Below the pieces are notes generated by a model, which was not told where the DNA came from, searched no databases, and was given only the letters and a program-made list of their open reading frames with translations. A stretch of DNA of 24,572 nt from WRKB01 sp031551145 (GTDB lineage Bacteria; Desulfobacterota; Desulfovibrionia; Desulfovibrionales; Desulfovibrionaceae): NCBI GenBank assembly GCA_031551145.1, contig JAVBNZ010000079.1:1-24572 (forward strand), read 5' to 3'. Positions 1 through 6,652 of this stretch are shown piece after piece. Each line of letters opens with the position of its first letter. Positions within the stretch are counted from its first letter, which is position 1. Position numbers and translations under genes: made by a program.

Positions 1-678
1 GCCTTCGTAGCCGTCTATGGCCCGGAGAAGCCCCCCTATGCCCTTGGGGTCGGTAATGGTGGCGTGGTGTTTCTTTTTGACCGGAGCCAAGGCGCCCACC
101 AAATCGGCGGCGGGGTCGCGCTCGGCTCTCCCTGTGGCGATAGCGTAGCGAAAAACCTGACTGCAAATCCCGCGAACGCGCCGTGCGGTTTCAAGCGTGC
201 CGCGCACTTCCATGCGGCGCAGGAGAGCCAGTACGTCCGGGGCGGATACCGAGCCTACAGCCTGTTTTCCGATGTGCGGGAACACAAGCTTTTCCAGACG
301 GGTAATTACCGTTTCGGCGTGGCCTTCAGCCCATTTCTGCGAGAATTTGGCGAACCATTCCCGCGCCACACTTTCAAAGCTGTCGCCTTTGGATGGCCGG
401 CCGAGCGCAGCTTTTTGTTGTCTGCGCTCTTCGCCGGGGTCGATGCCCTCATGGAGGATAGCGCGCGCTTCCCCGCACTTTATGCGGGCCTCTTTCAAGC
501 CGACTTCAGGATAGACGCCGAGGGAGAGGCGCTTTTCCTTCCCGGCGAAACGGTACTTGAAGCGCCACCATTTACCTCCGCTGGGGGCAACTTCCAGATA
601 CAGGCCGCGTTCGTCAAAGTAGCGTTGTCGTTTGGAAGTAGGCGTAATGTTACGGATTTCACGGTCAGTAAGCGACAT
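1..678 (-). CDS. P4-type tyrosine recombinase (integrase), N-terminal part, runs off the window
   Basis: This is a site-specific recombinase that would insert and excise a genomic island or prophage. Reading the minus strand from the ATG at 676-678 gives an open frame of 226 codons to the window edge with no stop. The product starts MSLTDREIRNI. The segment with YFDERGLYLEVAPSGGKWWRFKYR and then LSLGVYP is the typical Arm-DNA-binding domain (DUF4102) of P4-like integrases, at about residues 1-90. A core-binding domain follows at about 95-190 (SFESVAREWF, then the helix with ETARRVRGICSQVFRYAIATGRAE). The catalytic domain, with its Arg/His/Tyr residues, would lie beyond position 1 and cannot be checked. 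An AAGGAG ribosome binding site lies 8 bases before the ATG. The gene faces the 3' end of the tRNA-Ser gene at 850-939, the usual arrangement for an island integrated at a tRNA. The family is certain; whether the enzyme is intact is not. Confidence 0.93.
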   Translation of the reverse strand, partial: MSLTDREIRNITPTSKRQRYFDERGLYLEVAPSGGKWWRFKYRFAGKEKRLSLGVYPEVGLKEARIKCGEARAILHEGIDPGEERRQQKAALGRPSKGDSFESVAREWFAKFSQKWAEGHAETVITRLEKLVFPHIGKQAVGSVSAPDVLALLRRMEVRGTLETARRVRGICSQVFRYAIATGRAERDPAADLVGALAPVKKKHHATITDPKGIGGLLRAIDGYEG

Positions 679-736
679 GGGGGCAACTCCTTCGGGGTAT
701 CACTTGGGGGCAATTGTTGCCCCAAAAGTTGCCCCC
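679..736. promoter_or_regulatory. Four-copy GGGGCAA inverted/direct repeat over the integrase leader
   Basis: The 58 bases just upstream of the integrase start codon hold GGGGGCAA at 679-686 and 706-713 and its complement TTGCCCC at 717-723 and 729-735. The outer copies form a perfect 10-base inverted repeat, GGGGGCAACT (679-688) with AGTTGCCCCC (727-736). The inner copies form a hairpin with a 3-base loop (707-713 with 717-723). The repeats overlap the ribosome binding site region. I infer an operator or an integrase/excisionase binding array; no protein assignment is possible from sequence. Confidence 0.5.
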
Positions 737-769
737 GGAATAGTTCAGATGTCGCTGGTTACACGAAGA

Positions 770-834
770 GAAACCCGGAGTAACCAGCCAAGAAAACCTT
801 AGTATTTCTTGGATTATTGGTCAATCCGGGTTTC
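770..834 (-). terminator. Long imperfect palindrome downstream of tRNA-Ser, possible terminator
   Basis: GAAACCCGGA (770-779) pairs with TCCGGGTTTC (825-834), ACCA (783-786) with TGGT (818-821), and CCAAGAAA (788-795) with TTTCTTGG (805-812), giving a nested stem. It lies 15 bases beyond the tRNA-Ser 3' end in the direction of tRNA transcription and is followed on that strand by TCTCTTC. A tRNA terminator is one reading. The stem also sits in the interval between integrase and tRNA where recombination sites are expected. Confidence 0.45.
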
Positions 835-849
835 ATCGATTTTGATACT

Positions 850-939
850 TGGCGGAGGGAGAGGGATTTGAACCCCCGGAGGGCTTGCACCCTCAACAGT
901 TTTCAAGACTGCCGCTATCGACCGCTCAGCCATCCCTCC
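850..939 (-). tRNA. tRNA-Ser (anticodon UGA)
   Basis: The minus strand folds as a class II tRNA of 90 nt. The 7-base acceptor stem is GGAGGGA (933-939) with TCCCTCC (854-860), followed by discriminator G (853) and an encoded CCA (850-852). The anticodon loop reads CTTGAAA, giving anticodon TGA at 903-905, which reads UCA codons. The long variable arm (TTGAGGGTGCAAGCCCTCC region) is typical of serine tRNAs, and the T loop is GTTCAAATC. It is the probable integration target of the element whose integrase begins at 678. Confidence 0.97.
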
Positions 940-1017
940 GCATTGGGGCAGTTTCAAAGCAAAAACATCACAAGGTGCGTCAGCCGCGCGCACTAGGCAT
1001 AGTCCATTGCCGCGAAA

Positions 1018-1040
1018 GATTCAACGCGCCTTTTTGAATC
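1018..1040 (-). terminator. Weak hairpin after the hydrogenase-related operon
   Basis: GATTCAA (1018-1024) and TTGAATC (1034-1040) form a perfect 7-base stem with a 9-base loop. It starts 16 bases past the stop codon of the last gene of the minus-strand operon and is followed on that strand by TTTCGCGG. The short T tract makes it a weak candidate terminator. The rest of 940-1056 shows nothing else convincing; I found no clear promoter for tRNA-Ser. Confidence 0.4.
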
Positions 1041-1056
1041 CCGCTTGGCCGGCGTC

Positions 1057-1806
1057 TCAGCGCTGCGACCGGCCCATCAGGCTCAGCAGGCCGTCCAATA
1101 TCGTCCAGGGATGGGGCGGGCAGCCGGGAATGTACAGATCCACGGGCAGTTCGGTCACGCCCTTGTGGCTTTCCACCGGATCCTGAAAAATGCCGCCCGA
1201 AATCGCGCACGCGCCGATCGCGATCACCAGGCGCGGGTCGGGCACGGCGTCAAAGCTGTCCAGGGTCGCCATGCGCATGTTTTTCGTTACCGGCCCGGTT
1301 ACGGCCACGCCGTCCGCATGGCGGGGCGAAGCCGTGAAGTCCAGCCCATAACGCCCCAGATCGAAGACCGGCGTTCCCAGCACGTTGCAGTCCGCCTCGC
1401 AGGCGTTGCAGCCGCCCGCGCTCACCTGGCGCAGCCGCAGCGAACGTCGGAACAGCCTAAAACTTTCGCCCGGCACGGGGCCGGGATCGTCACAGGTAAT
1501 TACCAGCCCTTCACGGGTGCGGGAGGCCAGCCGGTGCTCCCGGCTGAACGCGATTCTGCCCTGGGGGCAGCGCCGCGCGCATTCCCCGCAGAACACGCAG
1601 CGTCCCATATCGAGCGCCGGCCCCCCGGCCTGCAGCGCCAGCGCAACGGTCGGGCACACGGCAAGGCACTGCGCGCAGCCTTCCGGGCACGGCCCGGCGG
1701 CTATGCGCGGCCTGCCCAGAAAACGCTCGGGCAGCGCGGGCACGCTTTCGGGATAGGGGAAGCTCCGGTATCCCTGGCGCAGCCTTTCTCTCACGACATC
1801 GAACAT
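1057..1806 (-). CDS. hyfI: Fused ferredoxin / NuoB-HyfI-like small subunit of an Ehr-like complex
   Basis: This 249-residue subunit would carry electrons in the cytoplasmic arm of the membrane complex encoded upstream. Residues about 36-85 are a two-cluster ferredoxin module: C40-x3-C44-x2-C47-x3-C51-P and C70-x2-C73-x2-C76-x3-C80-P. Residues about 125-245 are a NuoB/HycG-type small subunit with GGCNACEADC (C133, C136), VTGPVTKN (170-176), GAC at 198-200 and IPGCPPHP (C229), the likely ligands of the proximal 4Fe-4S cluster. In E. coli Hyf/Hyc the ferredoxin and small subunit are separate proteins, so this is a HyfH-HyfI-like fusion. The first ferredoxin motif has an extra residue (CX3C in place of CX2C), and Cys140 is an additional cysteine. 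An AGAGGT ribosome binding site precedes the ATG. It is the last gene of the operon, 134 bases after the large subunit. No hydrogenase activity should be assumed. Confidence 0.88.
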   Translation of the reverse strand: MFDVVRERLRQGYRSFPYPESVPALPERFLGRPRIAAGPCPEGCAQCLAVCPTVALALQAGGPALDMGRCVFCGECARRCPQGRIAFSREHRLASRTREGLVITCDDPGPVPGESFRLFRRSLRLRQVSAGGCNACEADCNVLGTPVFDLGRYGLDFTASPRHADGVAVTGPVTKNMRMATLDSFDAVPDPRLVIAIGACAISGGIFQDPVESHKGVTELPVDLYIPGCPPHPWTILDGLLSLMGRSQR

Positions 1807-1823
1807 GGTGACCTCTGGTGTTC

Positions 1824-1892
1824 TTGAGGGGGCGCCGCCCCCTCAAACTCCCCCGCAAGGGGGCGAACCCCCTTGACCCCTTTATGGGGAGT
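1824..1892. repeat. REP-like palindromic element inside the operon
   Basis: This short non-coding stretch between the large- and small-subunit genes is almost entirely self-complementary. TTGAGGGGGC (1824-1833) pairs with GCCCCCTCAA (1837-1846) across 3 bases. AAGGGGG (1857-1863) pairs with CCCCCTT (1868-1874) across a loop that reads UUCG in the minus-strand RNA. ACTCCCC (1847-1853) can pair with GGGGAGT (1886-1892) to enclose the latter stem. The form is that of an intergenic palindromic repeat unit, and it lies about 17 bases before the small-subunit ATG. I see no second copy in this window. Confidence 0.6.
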
Positions 1893-1940
1893 GTAATCCT
1901 TGCGGTAAATCCGAAATTTTTCCCGATATGCGCTCCCGGC

Positions 1941-3434
1941 CTACAAGTCGTGTCCGCAGTACGACAAATTAAAGCTCTTGTTGCAGAGCGGGAAGTCGGA
2001 AATCTGCTCGCCGCGCAGGGCCAGGGCCAGACCGAACCAGTTGTGGAAGGAGGGATCCACGATTTTATAGGCCGCGAAGCGCCCTTGGGCGTCGGTTACG
2101 GCGACGTGGCGCACTTCGCCGCGCCAGCCCTCGCTGATGCCGAGAGCCAGACGGTGGGGCGGCAGAGCGGACGGCGCGGGAGTGCGGATGCCCCCCTCAG
2201 GCAGGGTTTCCAGCGCCCGCTCGATAAAGGCGGCGGAGGCGTCCAGCTCGCGGCTGCGCACCAGGGCGCGGGCATACACGTCGCCGCCCTCGTGCCGGCA
2301 GAGGGGAATTTCGTCCGCCGGAGAGCCCGGCGCGGGAAAGTCACGGCGCGCATCCCGCAGCAGGCCGCAGGCCCTGGCGGCCGGGCCCACCAGCCCCACG
2401 GCGCGGGCGGCCGCGCCAGAAACAACGCCGCAGCCTTCATAGCGGGCGCGCACGCCTTCAGAGTTCAGGCTCAGATCCACGGCTCCGCGCGCGTCGCGAT
2501 GGGCGGCGGCAAGGCGGGAGCGCAGTTCGTCGATCATGGCTGTGTCCACATCGATCCGCGCGCCGCCGGGGCAGACCAGCTCCCGGCCGAAGCGCTTGCC
2601 GCAGAGCAGGGCGGTCATGTTGAGAAAATCGCCGCGTATGCGGCCGCAATAATTGAGCGTGGGCAGATAACCCACGTCGCCCGCCAGCGCGCCCAGATCG
2701 CCGCAGTGGTTGGCCAGGCGTTCGAGTTCCAGCGCGATGCGGCGCAGTTGCCGGCCGCGCGGGGCGGCCTCGATGCCGTGCAGGCTTTCGAGCAGCAGGC
2801 AGTGGGCCAGGGCGTGGCCTATGCTGGTGTCGCCGGCCGCGCATTCCATAAAGTGCGGGGTGCGGCCGTCCGGCCCGCCTATGAGCGCGCGCTCTATGCC
2901 CCGATGCTGGAAGCCCAGGCTGATTTCAAGGTGCAGCACTTCCTCGCCGGAACACTGGAAGCGAAAGTGCCCCGGCTCGATCACGCCGGCATGCACCGGC
3001 CCCACGGCCACCTCATGCACTTCCGCGCCTTCCACACGGAAATAGCTCGTGTCGCCGGGCAGGGGGCGGAGCCGGGCGGGGTCGGTATACGGGGGATGGA
3101 AGCGTATGGGCTTGAGCCAGGGGTGCCCCTCGGGCGTGATGTCCCATTGTTCGCGGATTTCCCGTTCAAACCAGTGGGCCTGGGGAAAGGCGGGCGTGAG
3201 GGAAGGATAACGTGTCAGGACGTGGGAGCGCAGGGCGCGCACCGTGCCGTCCTTCTCGCGGGCGAGCAGGGCAAGCAGGCCCGTGCCCGTGCCTTCCGGG
3301 CCTTCCGGCAGGCCGAACAGGGCGTGCAGGCGGAATCCGCCTTCCAGGCCGGCCTCCAGTTCGGCAACGAAATTTTCGGCGCCGAAGCGGGGGATGTCCC
3401 GAAAATCCACGGCATGCAGGTAGCTGAATTCCAT
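1941..3434 (-). CDS. hyfG: NuoCD/HyfG-like large subunit of an Ehr-like complex, NiFe ligands incomplete
   Basis: This 497-residue catalytic-type subunit joins a NuoC-like N-terminal domain (about 1-115, with HWFEREIREQWDI and HPWLKPIRFHP) to a NuoD/hydrogenase-large-subunit domain (from about 135, GPVHAGVIEPGHFRF). In NiFe hydrogenases two CxxC pairs bind the metal. Here the first reads ECAAGD (Cys198, Gly201), and the C-terminal one reads FPLCNKSFNLSYCGHDL (Cys484, Ser487). One cysteine of each pair is thus missing, and the protein ends where a hydrogenase would have its second motif, with no DPCxxC. This is the pattern of Ehr-type complexes, which resemble group 4 hydrogenases and complex I but are not expected to bind NiFe. 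The ATG is one base after the stop of the hyfF-like gene, with GGGAG upstream, so translation is probably coupled. The electron donor and acceptor are unknown. Confidence 0.88.
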   Translation of the reverse strand: MEFSYLHAVDFRDIPRFGAENFVAELEAGLEGGFRLHALFGLPEGPEGTGTGLLALLAREKDGTVRALRSHVLTRYPSLTPAFPQAHWFEREIREQWDITPEGHPWLKPIRFHPPYTDPARLRPLPGDTSYFRVEGAEVHEVAVGPVHAGVIEPGHFRFQCSGEEVLHLEISLGFQHRGIERALIGGPDGRTPHFMECAAGDTSIGHALAHCLLLESLHGIEAAPRGRQLRRIALELERLANHCGDLGALAGDVGYLPTLNYCGRIRGDFLNMTALLCGKRFGRELVCPGGARIDVDTAMIDELRSRLAAAHRDARGAVDLSLNSEGVRARYEGCGVVSGAAARAVGLVGPAARACGLLRDARRDFPAPGSPADEIPLCRHEGGDVYARALVRSRELDASAAFIERALETLPEGGIRTPAPSALPPHRLALGISEGWRGEVRHVAVTDAQGRFAAYKIVDPSFHNWFGLALALRGEQISDFPLCNKSFNLSYCGHDL

Positions 3435-3435
3435 T

Positions 3436-4908
3436 TCAGGCTCCCAGCGCCGCGGCCGTCCGGCGCAAAAAGTCCGTCATCCACGGGGGAACGTAGAGCC
3501 CCAGCATGAGCACCAGCGCGCAGAGCACCAGCGGCGGCCCGGTGTTGAAAAAGCCCTCGCGGTACACGGCCGTGACCGAAGGCGGGCGGGACGACTGCAC
3601 CATGTGCAGCACCGGCACCGACATGCCCACGAAGATCACCGCCAGCAACGCGAGATAGATGCCCGCCGGCACGATCTGCCCCTTGCCCAGCATGGCCGTG
3701 AGTATGGAAAATTCGCTCACGAACAGGCCGAAGGGCGGCGAGCCCACTATGGCCAGGAAGCCGGCCGTCCAAAGCGTGGCGGTTAGCGGCATGGTCCAGC
3801 GCATGCCGCGCACGTCGTGGCTGGAGGTGGTGCGGTAGTGCTTGAGGATGTTCCCGGCCAGCATAAAGAGCATGGCCTTGGCCAGTGAATGGTTGACGGC
3901 GTGGAGCATGGCCCCGAAGACCGCGCCGCCGCCCATGCCCACGCCCAGGGCCAGAATGCCCATGTGCTCCACGCTGGAATAGGCCAGCAGGCGTTTGAAA
4001 TGCCCCATGCCCACGATGAACACGGCCGCCGTGCCCATGGACAGCAGGCCGAAGAAAACGAGCAGCCCGCTGCTGAATTCGCCCAAGCCGGCCGGGAGCA
4101 GGATCTGATGCCCGCGCAGTATGCCCAGAAAGGCGCAGTTGAGCAGGGCCCCGGAAAGCAGGGCGGAGACGAGGGAAGGGGCCTCGCTGTGCGCGTCGGG
4201 CAGCCAGTTGTGCAGAGGCGAAAGGCCCATCTTGGTGCCGTAGCCCACGAGCATGAAGACAAAAGCCGCCTTGAGCCAGACCGGGTTCGCCTTGGCGGCC
4301 GAGGCAAGAAGCCCGGGCAGGTTCATGGACTGCGCGGTCTCGCCGCCCGCCCCGTGGAAGGCGAAGGCCAGAAGGATGTTGCCCAGCAGGGCCATGGCGA
4401 TGCCCACGGAACAGATGATCAGGTATTTCCAGGTGGCTTCCAGCGAACGGCGGTGGCGGTGGAAATAGATCAGCGGGGCCGAGGCCAGGGTGGTGCATTC
4501 TATGCCCACCCAGAGCAGGCCGAGGTGGCGGGTGGAGGTCACCAGGGTCATGGCGGCGAGAAAAAAGCAGAGGCAGGCGCAGAAGCGCTGTTCCGGCAGG
4601 TTGGTGAAGCTTTCGTTGTCGCGCAGGTCGTGCCGGGGGCCGTCGTCCTCTTCGCGCAGGTATCCCACGGCGTAGATGGAGGCCATGAAGAAGAGCAGGC
4701 TGGAAAGGGCCATGAAGAAGAGCCCCGGCGCGTCGGGATTGAGCAGGCCGTTCCACCTGGGTTCGGGCGGGAAAACGAAGCACAGGCCCACCAGCGTAAG
4801 GTGCGCCGTTGCCGTTGCCGCCAGCAGGCCGCGCCTGAGCGTTGCGGAAAAGAGCGCCGGCATGACGAGGCCCGCGGCGGCCGGGATGAGGATCAGCAGG
4901 GCGAGCAT
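3436..4908 (-). CDS. hyfF: HyfF-like antiporter-type membrane subunit
   Basis: This is an ion-translocating membrane subunit of the NuoL/M/N-MrpA/D family, 490 residues and hydrophobic throughout, with about 14 predicted membrane segments. Conserved channel residues are visible: Glu137 in LLWVGIECTTLAS, Lys226 in GYGTKMGLSPLHNWLPDAHSEAPS, and Lys344 in NHSLAKAMLFMLAG. The motif KRLLAYSSVEHMG lies near 305, and GSPPFGLFVSEFS marks the later broken helix. Length and motifs fit HyfF/HycC-like proteins. It probably pumps H+ or Na+ as the complex turns over. The ATG has only a GGAG 11 bases upstream. A 175-base gap containing two hairpins separates it from the preceding hyfE-like gene, which is unusual in this compact operon. 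Family assignment is secure; coupling ion and direction are not known. Confidence 0.92.
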   Translation of the reverse strand: MLALLILIPAAAGLVMPALFSATLRRGLLAATATAHLTLVGLCFVFPPEPRWNGLLNPDAPGLFFMALSSLLFFMASIYAVGYLREEDDGPRHDLRDNESFTNLPEQRFCACLCFFLAAMTLVTSTRHLGLLWVGIECTTLASAPLIYFHRHRRSLEATWKYLIICSVGIAMALLGNILLAFAFHGAGGETAQSMNLPGLLASAAKANPVWLKAAFVFMLVGYGTKMGLSPLHNWLPDAHSEAPSLVSALLSGALLNCAFLGILRGHQILLPAGLGEFSSGLLVFFGLLSMGTAAVFIVGMGHFKRLLAYSSVEHMGILALGVGMGGGAVFGAMLHAVNHSLAKAMLFMLAGNILKHYRTTSSHDVRGMRWTMPLTATLWTAGFLAIVGSPPFGLFVSEFSILTAMLGKGQIVPAGIYLALLAVIFVGMSVPVLHMVQSSRPPSVTAVYREGFFNTGPPLVLCALVLMLGLYVPPWMTDFLRRTAAALGA

Positions 4909-4977
4909 TGTGTGTTCGTGTCTCCGTCAATCTCTCAACGAACAAAAGCGGCCGACGATTTTCGGGAATATCGCCGC

Positions 4978-5022
4978 GCCGGAAAACGCGGTTTCCGGCT
5001 TGCTCCGCCGCCCTTCGGCGGC
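4978..5022. repeat. Two adjacent hairpins in the hyfE-hyfF gap
   Basis: The 175 bases at 4909-5083 carry no convincing gene. They contain GCCGGAAA (4978-4985) with TTTCCGGC (4992-4999), loop 6, and GCCGCC (5007-5012) with GGCGGC (5017-5022), loop 4, which reads GAAG in the minus-strand RNA. Neither is followed by a T tract in the transcription direction. They may be an intergenic repeat or an mRNA processing or stability element. Confidence 0.45.
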
Positions 5023-5083
5023 GCGCCGGGCTCCCGCCCGTCGATAGCCGTGCTTTGCCGTAATCGACACCTTCACGCCTCCG

Positions 5084-5731
5084 TCAGTCGCGCAGGGAGC
5101 AGAAACGCCCCACGTCTATGGATTCAAAGGTGTTGCTGATGTGGTTGATGGCTATGCCCATCACAAACACGGCCACCAGCACGTCGAGCAGAATCAGCAG
5201 TTCGAACCAGCTTCCGCCTTCGGCGGCCACCAGGGGCAGGCCGAGGAGGAAGATGCCGTTTTCCGCCGCCAGATAGCCGATCACCTGGGTAAGCGCCTTC
5301 ATCCGCCCGACAAGCAGGATGAAACCGGTGCAGATGGTGGTGAAGGCCGCCGGGAAAAGCAGGAAGGGAAAGAAATCCGCGCCCAGATCCAGGCGGTTCT
5401 CCAGCCAGAAGGCGAAGAGCAGGGCGCCCACGCCCGTCAGAATGGAGAGGTTGTAGCTCAAATACGGCACCAGGCGCGATTCGTGCGCGACGCGGCGCGC
5501 GGTGCGGCGCAGCAGCAGCGGAAAGGCCACGCCCTTGATGGCCAGCACCGCGCCGGAAAAGATCAGGCAGCTGACGAGGTCAGCGCTCACGGGCAGGGAG
5601 AAAAGCAAAAACGCCAGCAGCACGCCCTGCACGGCCACCATGCGGATAAGCGACTTCATCCCGTTCACGGCCAGCAGGCCGAAGTTGTTCAGCAGCAGAA
5701 GGATGACGGTGATTTGAAACAGAGTGTGCAT
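5084..5731 (-). CDS. hyfE: HyfE-like membrane subunit
   Basis: This is a 215-residue integral membrane protein with about six or seven hydrophobic segments, matching hydrogenase-4 component E. In group 4 complexes this subunit occupies the place of NuoK and part of NuoJ and helps anchor the antiporter subunits. Visible features are the opening helices (residues 1-70, ending VLAIKGVAFPLLLRR), a central pair around 90-145 with FILLVGRMKALTQVIGYLAAENGIFLLG, and a final helix ending VMGIAINHISNTFESIDVGRFCSLRD. The conserved Glu in AAENG and the NHI motif match the family. The ATG follows a GAGGG ribosome binding site with a 7-base gap and lies 12 bases after the hyfC-like stop, so the two are clearly in one operon. 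It has no enzymatic role of its own. Confidence 0.88.
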   Translation of the reverse strand: MHTLFQITVILLLLNNFGLLAVNGMKSLIRMVAVQGVLLAFLLFSLPVSADLVSCLIFSGAVLAIKGVAFPLLLRRTARRVAHESRLVPYLSYNLSILTGVGALLFAFWLENRLDLGADFFPFLLFPAAFTTICTGFILLVGRMKALTQVIGYLAAENGIFLLGLPLVAAEGGSWFELLILLDVLVAVFVMGIAINHISNTFESIDVGRFCSLRD

Positions 5732-5743
5732 GCCGTTTCCCTC

Positions 5744-6652
5744 TCAGCGAAACAGGGTCAAAACGAGCACTATGCCCGCCGGCACGCCGGCCGCGCCCAG
5801 CAGTTGGGGCACCAGCAAAAGGCGCAGGCGCGCCGCGCAGGATTCCACAATGCCCGTTGCCACGGCCGTGCCGAAAATGCCCGCGCCTATCAGCGCGAAC
5901 TCCAGCACGTCGTTGTCCGGAAAGCCCGGCACCAGAATGTCGACGAGAAGAAGAGCGAACAGCCAGAGCTTGAGCGAGGAGGCGTAGAGGATAAAGGCCA
6001 GGTTCGGGCCGGAGTGATCGAGAATGATCACTTCGTGGATCATGGTCAGTTCCAGATGGGTGTTGGGATCGTCCACCGGAATGCGGCAGTTCTCCACCAG
6101 CAGGAGGAGGAAGAGCACCACGGGGATGAGCAGCAGTTCCGGCCGCGCCAGCGTCCAGATGCGCATGCTCGCGTCGTAAAAGAGCGTGAACAGCTCCGGC
6201 GGGGCGTTCGTGCTCAGGGCCAGGAAGCAGAGAAAGAGCACCGGCTCGGCCAGGGCGGAAAAGGCCGCCTCGCGGCTCGCGCCCATGCCCTCAAAGCTCG
6301 AACCCGTGTCCAGAGCGGCCAGCACCAGGGCGAAACGCCCAAAGCCCAGCAGGTAGGCCATGAGGATGAAATCGCCCTCAAAACCCACGGGCGCGCGCAC
6401 CGAGCCGAAGGGCACGAAGAGCAGGGCGCAGACCGTCGCGGCAAGATAGATCGAAGGGCCCAGGGCAAAGGCCTGCGTGGTGGTGGGGCTGATAACCTCG
6501 CCCTTGCGCAGCAGTTTGAAGATGTCGAAATACAGCTGAAGCAGGGGCCTGCCTTTGCGCCCGCCGAAAATCGCCTTGACGCGGTTGATGATGCCGCTGA
6601 GCAGCGGGGCGCAGATCAGGCCGAGCAGCAGAACAGCCCAGGAGTCGCTCAT
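5744..6652 (-). CDS. hyfC: HyfC/NuoH-like membrane subunit
   Basis: This 302-residue membrane protein of the NuoH/HycD/HyfC family (respiratory complex I subunit 1 type), with about eight membrane segments, links the soluble electron-transfer arm to the ion-pumping arm. Recognisable parts are GRKGRPLLQLYFDIFKLLRKGEVISPTT near residues 31-58, the acidic cytoplasmic loop EGMGASREAAFSALAEP (about 121-137), and the motif near 192-205 with DDPNTHLELTMIHEVI. These acidic loops line the quinone-facing cavity in complex I and are retained in group 4 hydrogenases. Its start codon overlaps the stop of the hyfB-like gene (ATGA arrangement), which indicates translational coupling. Length is normal for the family, and nothing in it looks degraded, which argues for a functional complex. 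Confidence 0.92.
   Translation of the reverse strand: MSDSWAVLLLGLICAPLLSGIINRVKAIFGGRKGRPLLQLYFDIFKLLRKGEVISPTTTQAFALGPSIYLAATVCALLFVPFGSVRAPVGFEGDFILMAYLLGFGRFALVLAALDTGSSFEGMGASREAAFSALAEPVLFLCFLALSTNAPPELFTLFYDASMRIWTLARPELLLIPVVLFLLLLVENCRIPVDDPNTHLELTMIHEVIILDHSGPNLAFILYASSLKLWLFALLLVDILVPGFPDNDVLEFALIGAGIFGTAVATGIVESCAARLRLLLVPQLLGAAGVPAGIVLVLTLFR

Noticed and set aside
64..783. Plus-strand open frame opposite the integrase
   Set aside because: The minus strand encodes a clear P4-type integrase across the same bases. The plus frame has no ribosome binding site or domain.
1818..3509. Plus-strand open frame opposite the large subunit
   Set aside because: It is a shadow of the NuoCD-like gene, with low-complexity composition.
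3215..4945. 576-codon minus-strand frame overlapping the hyfF- and hyfG-like genes
   Set aside because: It runs in another frame through two well-supported genes and has no coherent domain.
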